A DNA stretch of 7,288 nt. It comes from a bacterium. GTDB lineage: Bacteria > Desulfobacterota > GWC2-55-46. The DNA is taken from the NCBI GenBank assembly GCA_004298725.1, contig SCQA01000154.1, positions 1 through 7,288 of the forward strand. The letters run 5' to 3'. Both the position numbers and the translations under genes were made by a program. A model generated the notes under the pieces. It ran no database searches, was not told the DNA's origin, and saw only the letters and a list, made by a program, of their open reading frames with translations. This document shows positions 1 through 6,405 of this stretch, piece after piece. How positions within the stretch are numbered: the stretch's first letter is position 1; each line of letters begins with the position of its first letter.

Positions 1-797
1 TTGCATGAGCCGCAAAAATGCTCGGATACCGGGCTTATTACGCCCACTTCGCCGGGCGCGTCTTTGAATTTAAAACGCCTTGCCGGGCCCGCGTTATGTT
101 TTTCGTTTTCAATTGGAATAAGCGCGCCTTCTCTGCCTATAATTTCAAGTATCTGCTTGGCGGATATACACTTGTCCTTTTGCCAGCCTTCCTGTGTATT
201 AAACGGCATATATTCAATGAAGCGGATGTGATAAGGCTTTTCCTTTGATATAAGGGCGAAGTTGAGTATTTCATCGTCGTTAAAGCCTTTTATCACTACC
301 ATGTTCACCTTTACCGGCGTAAGCCCGGCAAGGTGCGCCTCTTTCAGGCCGTCGAGCACGTCCTGTAAATTGTCGCCACGCGTAACCTTTAAAAAGCGCG
401 TTCTGTCAAGCGAATCAAGGCTTACGTTTACGCGTTTTAGCCCGGCTTCTTTAAGTTTTAAGGCATAGTCTTTCAGAAGAACGCCGTTTGTGGTAAGGCT
501 TAAATCTTCAATGCCTTTTATGGCGGATACCGCGCTTAAAAATTCCGTAAGGCCCTTTCTTACGAGCGGCTCTCCGCCCGTTACGCGGATTTTGCTTACG
601 CCGCTTTTTGCGGCTATGCCCACTATGCGAAGTATTTCTTCATACCGCAGTATGCCCTTAGGCTCGATAAGTTCAATGCCCTCCGGCGGCATACAATAGG
701 TGCACCGGAGGTTGCACCTGTCGGTTATGGAAATCCGCATGTAGTCAATCTTGCGTTTGTATGAATCTATCAGTTCTCTGGGTTCAGTCATCTTCAT
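1..797 (-). CDS. moaA: GTP 3',8-cyclase MoaA (C-terminus cut off by window edge)
   Basis: This radical SAM enzyme carries out the first step of molybdenum cofactor synthesis, turning GTP into 3',8-cyclo-7,8-dihydro-GTP, which MoaC then converts to cyclic pyranopterin monophosphate. It acts in the cytoplasm. I translated 265 uninterrupted codons from the ATG at 797 to the window edge. The N-terminal cluster motif is CNLRCTYC (Cys28, Cys32, Cys35), followed by TGGEP at 73-77 for SAM binding, LTTNG near 101-105 and NVSLDSL near 124-130, all typical of MoaA. The last visible residues, FCGSC, hold the first two cysteines of the C-terminal [4Fe-4S] cluster that binds GTP. The third cysteine and the GG tail lie outside; about 60 residues are missing against the usual 325-340. 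Its ATG overlaps the upstream PBP stop (TGATG), which points to translational coupling. A second ATG two codons later, at 791, is an equal start candidate. Confidence 0.96.
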   Translation of the reverse strand, partial: MKMTEPRELIDSYKRKIDYMRISITDRCNLRCTYCMPPEGIELIEPKGILRYEEILRIVGIAAKSGVSKIRVTGGEPLVRKGLTEFLSAVSAIKGIEDLSLTTNGVLLKDYALKLKEAGLKRVNVSLDSLDRTRFLKVTRGDNLQDVLDGLKEAHLAGLTPVKVNMVVIKGFNDDEILNFALISKEKPYHIRFIEYMPFNTQEGWQKDKCISAKQILEIIGREGALIPIENEKHNAGPARRFKFKDAPGEVGVISPVSEHFCGSC

Positions 798-3364
798 CAG
801 TCCAGCGCTTCTTTTTCCTGTTTTGGTTTTACGATTGTTTTGCCGCCCGTGTCCATTATGAAAAAGTCTGACTGGACAGTGCCTTCAGTTGATTTCGCGC
901 CGCTCTTAGGAGCAGTGCCGGTTTTAAAGACTTCAAATATCGGGTTTGCAGTCAAGCGCGTGGCAAGCAGGCCGGTTTCAGGGTCGATGCGCGCGAACTC
1001 TATGCCTTCCGGCACGGGAAAGTTTTTAACCGGAGTGCCGCGTGTGGCGTCTTGCATGAATTTAAGCCATATGGGAAGAGCGGCTATTGCGCCTGTTTCT
1101 CCGCGTCCAAGTTCTTTTTCTTCATCATAACCTATCCATGCTCCGGCCGTAAGGCCAGGAACGTAGCCCAGAAACCACGCGTCGTTGTGTTTGTTAGTCG
1201 TTCCGGTTTTTCCGGCGGCCGGTCTGCCAAGTGCCTTTGCCCGCGCTCCGGTGCCGTTTTCAATAACGCCTTGAAGCAGGCTTGTTATTATGTAAGCGGT
1301 TTCCTTGCTAAGGGCAGGACCTGACAACGTCGAAGGCCCAGGCGCGGTACCAGCCGTGCCTGCGGGAGGTTGGTTGTTGGTTGTCTGTTCCGCTGGCGGC
1401 GCTGTAGCGTTTGCCGGAGCCGCTACTGGAGGAACTTCCTGCAAAGCGTTTTTTGGTGCGTTAGCGGATTGCACAACGGAACTGTCTTCAAGCACAACGC
1501 CGTCTTTGTCAATTATCTTCAACAGAAAAAGAGCGTCCGGCTTTACCCCTTGGTTGGCGAAGGTTGAAAACGCGGTTGTCATTTCAAGAAGCGTAACCGC
1601 GCTTGAGCCTAACGCAAGGGAGAGGTCGTGAGCAAGAGGCGACGTTATGCCGAGCTTTTTCGCGTAGTCAATGGCGTGCCCTACGCCGATATCTTTCAGG
1701 ATTTTTATGGTGATGATATTTCTTGACTTGGCGAGCGCCTCGCGCACGGTTGTGGGGCCGTTAAATTGTTCGTCGTAGTTTTGCGGCCTCCATTGCGCTT
1801 CGATGTCTTCTTCGTTTTTGCCGGCTATTTTGGCGGTTTTCGGGTCGTCGCCGAAGACAAGCGGCGTGTCCATTATAACCGTTGCCGGAGTGTAATTTTT
1901 GTCAATGGCCGCGGCGTATATTATGGGCTTAAACGACGAACCGGGCTGGCGAGCGGCTTGAACTGCCCTGTTGAATTGCGTTTTAGAAAAATCGTTTCCA
2001 CCGACCATTGCCTTAACGTGCCCGGTAGCCGGGTCCATGGCTATAAGCGCGGCCTGTATCTGCGGCGTCTGCTCAAGTGAAAGGGCAAGGGGCGCAGGCG
2101 AGTTGTTGCCGTCGGCAAGATTTTTTATTGTTACTTCTACGACGTCCCCGTGTTTAAAAACGCGCTCTATTTTTTCGGCTTTGCCGGCGTTAGGGTCGTT
2201 AGTGGGGTTGTATATGCGCGCCCATTCCATGTTAGCCCACGCTATAACGCCGGATTTTGCGCCTATGTCAACGTTAAGCGATTTGTTCTTTACGTTGACG
2301 GCAGTGATAACGCCTTGATATACGCGGTCTTCCTGAAGCGGTTCGGTTAAAAGTTTTTTATCAGCCTCGGCTTTGAAAGCGTCAATGTCTTCTTTTGTTT
2401 TTAGCCTTGCAACCGGCCCTCTGTATCCGTGCCGTTTGTCATAAGCCCTGACGCCGTTTTTAATTGCCGTGTTTGCCGCTTCTTGAAGTTCTACGTCAAG
2501 CGTGGTGTATATGGAAAGGCCGCCTTTGTAGAGGACGTCGTCGCCGTATTTCTCCTCAACGTAGCGCCTTACGTGTTCGGTAAAGTACGGGCCTATCCAG
2601 AGATTGTCCGTTGGTTCCTTGGGCTTTAGTACAAGTTTAGCGGCAGTGGCTTTTTCAGCCGCCTCTTCGGTTATCAGTTTTTCTTCAACCATGCGCTTTA
2701 AAACGTAGCCCTGCCGTTCCTTGGCAAGCTTGAAGTTCACAATCGGGGAGTATTTGCTCGGCGCCTTAGGAAGCCCGGCGAGCAGTGCGGATTCCGCAAG
2801 GGTAAGGTTTTCCACGTTTTTGCCGAAGTACGCCTGAGAGGCCGTCTGTACGCCGTAGGCGCCGCTACCGAAGTATATCTGGTTAAGGTATAGTTTTAGA
2901 ATTTCGTTTTTGCTGAGGTTCTTTTCAAGCCTGTAGGAGAGTATAACTTCGCGTATCTTTCTTGAAAGCTTCTTTTCAGACGACAAAAAGAAGCTTCTTG
3001 CAACCTGCTGTGTTATCGTGGAGCCGCCCTGCGCCATCTTGCCGACGGTAAGGTTTTTGTAGAACGCGCGCAGTATGCTTGTGTAGCTTATACCCTCGTG
3101 CTCGTAGAAGCCGGAGTCTTCAGCCGCCAAAAAGGCGTCGGTAAGGTGCTTGGGTATCTTTTCAAGCGGCACGACCACGCGGCGTTCTATGTAGAACTCA
3201 CCCACAAGCCTGCCGTCGTAGGAATAGACCTTTGTAACAAGGTTTGGTTGATAATCCTTGACTGAAGCGAGAGAAGGAAGGTCTTTTACCAAATAGTAAT
3301 AATAACCGCCCAGCACTATTGCCAAAGACGCAAGAATATAGATGTATTTTCTGTTGCGGCGCAT
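797..3364 (-). CDS. mrcA: Penicillin-binding protein 1A (bifunctional glycosyltransferase/transpeptidase)
   Basis: This class A penicillin-binding protein polymerises glycan strands from lipid II and cross-links them, anchored in the inner membrane facing the periplasm. A short basic N-terminus is followed by one membrane segment (about residues 7-26). The GT51 domain shows EDSGFYEHEG (catalytic Glu82), GGSTITQQ (113-120) and the RKIREV/KNEILKLYLN block (136-161). An OB-like insert lies at about 310-430. The transpeptidase domain has the SxxK motif SSFK (Ser476 nucleophile, Lys479), SRN (547-549) and KTGT (719-722). Its 855 residues are normal for PBP1A. Odd points: a low-complexity stretch rich in Ala, Pro, Thr and Gly (about 634-684) sits between SRN and KTGT, and the ATG has no recognisable ribosome binding site. 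No upstream in-frame start codon was found near the ATG. The stop overlaps the moaA start. Confidence 0.96.
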   Translation of the reverse strand: MRRNRKYIYILASLAIVLGGYYYYLVKDLPSLASVKDYQPNLVTKVYSYDGRLVGEFYIERRVVVPLEKIPKHLTDAFLAAEDSGFYEHEGISYTSILRAFYKNLTVGKMAQGGSTITQQVARSFFLSSEKKLSRKIREVILSYRLEKNLSKNEILKLYLNQIYFGSGAYGVQTASQAYFGKNVENLTLAESALLAGLPKAPSKYSPIVNFKLAKERQGYVLKRMVEEKLITEEAAEKATAAKLVLKPKEPTDNLWIGPYFTEHVRRYVEEKYGDDVLYKGGLSIYTTLDVELQEAANTAIKNGVRAYDKRHGYRGPVARLKTKEDIDAFKAEADKKLLTEPLQEDRVYQGVITAVNVKNKSLNVDIGAKSGVIAWANMEWARIYNPTNDPNAGKAEKIERVFKHGDVVEVTIKNLADGNNSPAPLALSLEQTPQIQAALIAMDPATGHVKAMVGGNDFSKTQFNRAVQAARQPGSSFKPIIYAAAIDKNYTPATVIMDTPLVFGDDPKTAKIAGKNEEDIEAQWRPQNYDEQFNGPTTVREALAKSRNIITIKILKDIGVGHAIDYAKKLGITSPLAHDLSLALGSSAVTLLEMTTAFSTFANQGVKPDALFLLKIIDKDGVVLEDSSVVQSANAPKNALQEVPPVAAPANATAPPAEQTTNNQPPAGTAGTAPGPSTLSGPALSKETAYIITSLLQGVIENGTGARAKALGRPAAGKTGTTNKHNDAWFLGYVPGLTAGAWIGYDEEKELGRGETGAIAALPIWLKFMQDATRGTPVKNFPVPEGIEFARIDPETGLLATRLTANPIFEVFKTGTAPKSGAKSTEGTVQSDFFIMDTGGKTIVKPKQEKEALD

Positions 3365-3370
3365 CTTTAT

Positions 3371-3400
3371 ATAATAACAAATTACAGACGGCTAAAGCAA
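3371..3400 (-). promoter_or_regulatory. Candidate promoter of PBP1A-moaA
   Basis: Minus-strand boxes TTGCTT (3400-3395) and TATTAT (3376-3371) are 18 bp apart. The -10 matches the sigma70 consensus at 5 of 6 bases and the -35 at 3 of 6. Seven bases past the -10 is the A of the PBP1A ATG, so a transcript from here would have almost no leader, in keeping with the missing Shine-Dalgarno sequence. In AT-rich DNA such a match can arise by chance. Confidence 0.35.
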
Positions 3401-3426
3401 GATAGGACTTTAAGGTCAGATGTCAA

Positions 3427-3510
3427 TAGTGGATAGTGGCGAGTGGTTGGGATTTAATCTGCCATTAGTTGCCATCTACTATCCTCTGTCTGTTCGCTAA
3501 TCACTAACCC
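3427..3510. repeat. Degenerate 7-bp-period repeats in intergenic spacer
   Basis: The 226-bp gap between PBP1A and the small membrane gene contains clustered heptamers. TAGTGGA, TAGTGGC and GAGTGGT run back to back at 3427-3447. The same theme in the opposite orientation appears as CTACTAT (3476-3482) and as CTAATCA-CTAACCC (3497-3510). CCATCTACTATCC at 3472-3484 is an imperfect inverted copy of the first block. I see no open frame. It looks like a decayed minisatellite, or an imperfect long stem, rather than a gene. Confidence 0.4.
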
Positions 3511-3534
3511 CAGCCTCTCTACTATATGTCGTGA

Positions 3535-3556
3535 CGTCAGGAGTTTCCTCCCGACG
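3535..3556 (-). other. RNA hairpin with GAAA tetraloop
   Basis: Read on the minus strand, CGTCGGGAG and CTCCTGACG form a 9-bp stem around a GAAA loop, a stable GNRA tetraloop. All positions pair as RNA, one of them as a G-U wobble. On the plus strand that position becomes an A-C mismatch, so the structure favours minus-strand transcription. It lies 35 bp past the stop of the small membrane gene. No T-run follows, so it is not a standard intrinsic terminator. It could stabilise an mRNA 3' end or belong to a repeated structured element. The palindrome TGACGTCA (3532-3539) overlaps one arm. Confidence 0.5.
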
Positions 3557-3590
3557 GCATCGTAATCATAATCAAGCCGATGGAGAGTTT

Positions 3591-3779
3591 TTATGTCCGT
3601 TGTTTTCTTACCAAATATCTGAAAGCTACACAGAGCGCGCCAAAAAAAGATAAAATACTAAATAAAATCAAATAGTTGCTGTTAGTTTCAAAATAACCCC
3701 AAAGGGCAAGTAAAGACAAAAATACCAAAAAATGTAAAAACCAGAATTGCCTTTTTGTTGATTTTATAATCTCTGTCAT
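3591..3779 (-). CDS. Small two-helix membrane protein, function unknown
   Basis: I do not recognise this 62-residue protein. It has a polar, lysine-containing N-terminus (1-10), a hydrophobic aromatic-rich segment (about 12-30), a five-residue polar turn (ETNSN, 31-35), a second hydrophobic segment (about 36-56) and a basic tail ending RKQRT. This predicts a membrane hairpin with both ends in the cytoplasm. The ATG is 17 bp past the GGDEF stop on the same strand. An AGGAG lies 14 nt upstream, farther than ideal, and a TAA codon two triplets upstream rules out a longer frame. Its DNA is only about 30% GC, well below its neighbours, which fits a Lys/Phe/Leu-rich membrane protein but could also mean a different origin. 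Hydrophobicity with correct topology makes it more than a random frame. A link to the cyclase upstream is only a guess from position. Confidence 0.6.
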   Translation of the reverse strand: MTEIIKSTKRQFWFLHFLVFLSLLALWGYFETNSNYLILFSILSFFGALCVAFRYLVRKQRT

Positions 3780-3796
3780 TATTTATGATTTTACTC

Positions 3797-4918
3797 CTAA
3801 CCACGTCCCGGTTTGGCGTCTGACAGCGTTACTTTATTCTTCCCGCTTCCCTTAGCGTCGTACATGGCTTTATCCGAAAGGCGTATCAGCTTGTCGCATA
3901 CGACGTTTTGGCTTGCCTTGGTTCCTATGTTGGCTTTTAACGACGCGACGCCGAAGCTTCCGGTTATAATGTTTTTAATACTCAGGGCGCGTCCTATGCC
4001 GTGGTGGCGTTTGTTTATAAATATGAACCGCTCTATTTTTTTGCGGAGTTTTTCCGCAAGTTCAGCCGCTTTTTGTATGTCCATGCCCGGTAGTATTATT
4101 ACGAATTCGTCGCCGCCGTATCTTGCCGGTACCGCGGATGTCTTTCCGACAGTGTCGAACATTATTTCGCCGACTTCTTTAAGAACCCTGCTTCCGGCAA
4201 GGTGGCCGTGCGTGTCGTTAATCTCCTTGAACCTGTCGAGGTCGAAAAACATCAGGCTTAAGTCGCGGTCTGAACGGAGCGCTTTCGCGGATTCTTTGCC
4301 GAGTCTGTCGAAGACGTATCTGTCGTTGTAAAGGCCGGTAAGATTGTCTCTTATGGACAGTTCGCCGAAATTTTTGGCGTCAAGCGAGTTCTGTATAAGC
4401 GTGGACGTGTATTCGGCGAATATTTTAAGAAGCGTCAGGTCGCCGGATTCGTAGTTCACGCTCTTTCTTTTGTTTATAAGTTCTATAACGCCTATGCCCG
4501 CGCCGCAAAGTTTTATCGGGGCGCATATTATGGACTGAGTAAGGTACTTCGTCTTTTTGTCCATGTCAGCGTAAAAGTGCTTGTCGGACTTTACCTTTTT
4601 GCTGATATAAGGCTTGCCGGAGGCGTACGTGTTGCCGGCTATGCCGATGTTTATGGGAATGGTTTTGCCGACGACCTTTGACGAGCCTTTGCCGAAGCAG
4701 GCGACGAAGTAAAGCACGTCCGTGGCGCGTCTATTTTTGTTCAACGCCGATGTGTCAAGCAGTATCGAGCCGGATTCGGAAGGGACGAATTTGTTAGCCT
4801 GAAGAAGTATCTCTTTCAAGACCAAGCCGAGGTCTATGTTTCCGGGTTTTACCGAGTCGTCGCGCTTTCTTTCTAGCACCTCGTCCAGAAGGCGCTTGTC
4901 AACCGTGTATATGTGCAT
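3797..4918 (-). CDS. GAF-GGDEF diguanylate cyclase
   Basis: This is predicted to make cyclic di-GMP from two GTP, controlled by an N-terminal GAF sensor domain; it has no membrane segment or signal peptide, so it should be cytoplasmic. Counting from the ATG at 4918 (373 residues), the GAF domain spans about 28-180, with the family-like stretch IIGAPI-type core seen here as SIICAPIKL (129-137) and IGVIELINK (142-150). The GGDEF domain spans about 190-365 and opens with RDNLTGLYND. It holds the metal-binding DLDRFKEIND (226-235), the signature RYGGDEF (266-272), GSFGVA and DKAMYDAKGSGKN. The I-site RxxD expected just before the signature is replaced by KTSA, so product inhibition there is probably lost. 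The frame also opens at a GTG at 4951, but that has no ribosome binding site, while AGCAGG (4933-4928) sits 9 nt before the ATG. What the GAF domain binds cannot be read from the sequence. Confidence 0.93.
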   Translation of the reverse strand: MHIYTVDKRLLDEVLERKRDDSVKPGNIDLGLVLKEILLQANKFVPSESGSILLDTSALNKNRRATDVLYFVACFGKGSSKVVGKTIPINIGIAGNTYASGKPYISKKVKSDKHFYADMDKKTKYLTQSIICAPIKLCGAGIGVIELINKRKSVNYESGDLTLLKIFAEYTSTLIQNSLDAKNFGELSIRDNLTGLYNDRYVFDRLGKESAKALRSDRDLSLMFFDLDRFKEINDTHGHLAGSRVLKEVGEIMFDTVGKTSAVPARYGGDEFVIILPGMDIQKAAELAEKLRKKIERFIFINKRHHGIGRALSIKNIITGSFGVASLKANIGTKASQNVVCDKLIRLSDKAMYDAKGSGKNKVTLSDAKPGRG

Positions 4919-5040
4919 TTGTGTTTGCCTGCTCTTGTTTAAGGGCACCACTAAAAATTGCTCTTTTTCCCGATCTCTTTGTTAGGACGAAATAAAAATG
5001 CTCACATATTAACTTATATGCTGCGCTTCTTATTTCATCC

Positions 5041-5079
5041 TGCCTCGACCTCGGAAAAAATTTCTAATTTTTAGAGGCA
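5041..5079. repeat. Nested inverted repeat after the hydrogenase operon
   Basis: The outer arms TGCCTC (5041-5046) and GAGGCA (5074-5079) pair perfectly. Inside them AAAAATT (5056-5062) and AATTTTT (5066-5072) form a second perfect 7-bp stem around a 3-nt loop. It lies about 37 bp past the hydrogenase large-subunit stop and could end or protect that transcript. No T-run follows on either side, so it is not a standard terminator. The rest of the gap from 4919 to 5115 shows no gene or convincing promoter to me. Confidence 0.4.
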
Positions 5080-5115
5080 CCCTTATTTATAGTTGGCCGC
5101 GTGTTCAAGTTGCCT

Positions 5116-6405
5116 TTATACGAAGCTTACGTCCATTATGTGCGTTGAGCACGATATGCAAGGGTCGTATGCCCTTACAAGCGTTTCAATCACCTGCGTT
5201 ATTTCGTTTTTCGGCCTGTCAAGCAGTTGCGGCACAAGTTGCCGAAGGTCGTCTTCAATCGAGCGCAGATTTTGCGCCGTGGGTATTACGCAGTCCGCGT
5301 TTTGTATAACGCCGTTTTTGTCAATTGTATAGTCGTGGTATAGCGTGCCCCTTGGCGCTTCGACTATGCCTATACCCCGGCCATAGCTTGCCGGTTTTTG
5401 CGGGGTTTCTAATTTTACGCCTGTTTTAAGGAGCGTGTCAATAAGCCGCACGGCCTCTCCGGTAAGATGAAAACATTCAATAAGCTGGGCAATATTGTTC
5501 ATGAATGGGTTGTCAACCGGCGGCTTGAAACCGGCCTTTTTTGCCGCGGCCTTGCCGTGCGAGTTCATCATCTTAAAATTATTATTTAAGCGTGAAAGCG
5601 CGCCGACCATAAATGTTCCTTTTGCGGTTTTGGCGTGCTTTGCGGTTGAATGCGCTACAACATATTCCTTTATTTTTTTAGTGTATTCAAGCGGTAATAT
5701 TTCGCCGCTGACGTCAGAGTACGGCGTACCGCTGTACATCGGGTACGCCCCTGTTGTTTTTAATGCTATAAATTCGCGTTTTTTTGTGAATTCCGGAACC
5801 GGCATTTTCATGAAAAAACCAAGCGTTGCGTCTAATTGCCCAAAAGCCGCTTTAAGTCCGGTTTTCAACTTTTTAAGCTCGCTTGCCTTTGGCGCATGAG
5901 CCATGCCGCCCGGAACAAGCGATATCGGGTGTATATGCCTGCCGCCTACGACGGCGCATATTTCGTTGGCAAGCCTTTTAAGCTCAAGGCCGGTTTTAAC
6001 AAGCTCAGGGTGGGACTTAAGAAGCGGCGCGACAGACCCCGCGCCGAGAAGGTCCGGCGCAACGAGAAAAAAAAGGTGCAGTATGTGGCTCTGGAGGACT
6101 TCGCCGCAAAAAGCGAGATTTCTTAAAAGGAGGGACTGCTTTGATATTTTCATTTTCATGGCGTCTTCAATAGCTTTCAAAGACGCAGACGTGTGGCTTA
6201 CCGCGCATATGCCGCAGATGCGCGACATTATATGGTGCGCTTCGTCGTAGCGTCTGCCGCGGAGCATCATTTCAAAAAAACGGGGCGATTCGATTATTTC
6301 AAACTTAAGCTCTTTAATCTGGCCGCTTTTTATGTCAATTACTATATTGCCATGCCCTTCGACGCGGGTAATTTCTTTTATTTTTATGTGAAGATCTTTC
6401 TTCAT
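5116..6405 (-). CDS. Cytoplasmic [NiFe] hydrogenase, large (catalytic) subunit, group 3
   Basis: This subunit carries the Ni-Fe active site that interconverts H2 with protons and electrons. The N-terminal motifs are RVEGHG (14-19, with the conserved Glu16) and RICGICAVSH (Cys64 and Cys67 bind the metals). The C-terminal motif is DPCISCSTH (Cys416, Cys419, His422). Only seven residues follow His422, ending at FV; in this family a maturation protease trims the tail after this His. Overall sequence, including VVAHSTAKHAK, FMVGALSRLNNN, IVEAPRGTL and the VRAYDPCISC end, resembles the alpha subunits of archaeal sulfhydrogenases and F420-non-reducing hydrogenases, i.e. group 3. The length of 429 residues fits. 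I chose the ATG at 6405 because it overlaps the small-subunit stop as ATGA; an 11-residue extension to 6438 would intrude into that gene without conserved sequence. Whether it is 3b, 3c or 3d needs a phylogeny. Confidence 0.95.
   Translation of the reverse strand: MKKDLHIKIKEITRVEGHGNIVIDIKSGQIKELKFEIIESPRFFEMMLRGRRYDEAHHIMSRICGICAVSHTSASLKAIEDAMKMKISKQSLLLRNLAFCGEVLQSHILHLFFLVAPDLLGAGSVAPLLKSHPELVKTGLELKRLANEICAVVGGRHIHPISLVPGGMAHAPKASELKKLKTGLKAAFGQLDATLGFFMKMPVPEFTKKREFIALKTTGAYPMYSGTPYSDVSGEILPLEYTKKIKEYVVAHSTAKHAKTAKGTFMVGALSRLNNNFKMMNSHGKAAAKKAGFKPPVDNPFMNNIAQLIECFHLTGEAVRLIDTLLKTGVKLETPQKPASYGRGIGIVEAPRGTLYHDYTIDKNGVIQNADCVIPTAQNLRSIEDDLRQLVPQLLDRPKNEITQVIETLVRAYDPCISCSTHIMDVSFV

Noticed and set aside
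1305..1631. 108-codon plus-strand frame rich in Ala and Gly
   Set aside because: It is the antisense of the low-complexity Pro/Ala insert of PBP1A.
3427..3510. CRISPR array
   Set aside because: The repeated units are 7 bp and imperfect, with no repeat-spacer pattern and no cas genes.
3532..3539. TGACGTCA palindrome as a regulatory site
   Set aside because: The same 8-mer occurs inside the hydrogenase gene near 5709-5716, and it overlaps one arm of the RNA hairpin; nothing ties it to a bacterial regulator.
3813..4331. 172-codon open frame on the plus strand
   Set aside because: It lies entirely opposite the GGDEF gene, which has full domain motifs; the frame gives a Ser/Leu/Pro-rich product with no recognisable family.
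4919..4951. GTG start for the GGDEF protein, 11 codons upstream
   Set aside because: No ribosome binding site precedes it, whereas AGCAGG stands 9 nt before the ATG at 4918. It cannot be fully excluded.
5495..5899. 134-codon plus-strand frame, and other plus-strand frames at 5836-6567
   Set aside because: They are opposite the hydrogenase genes and are shadows of codon bias; no domain motifs.
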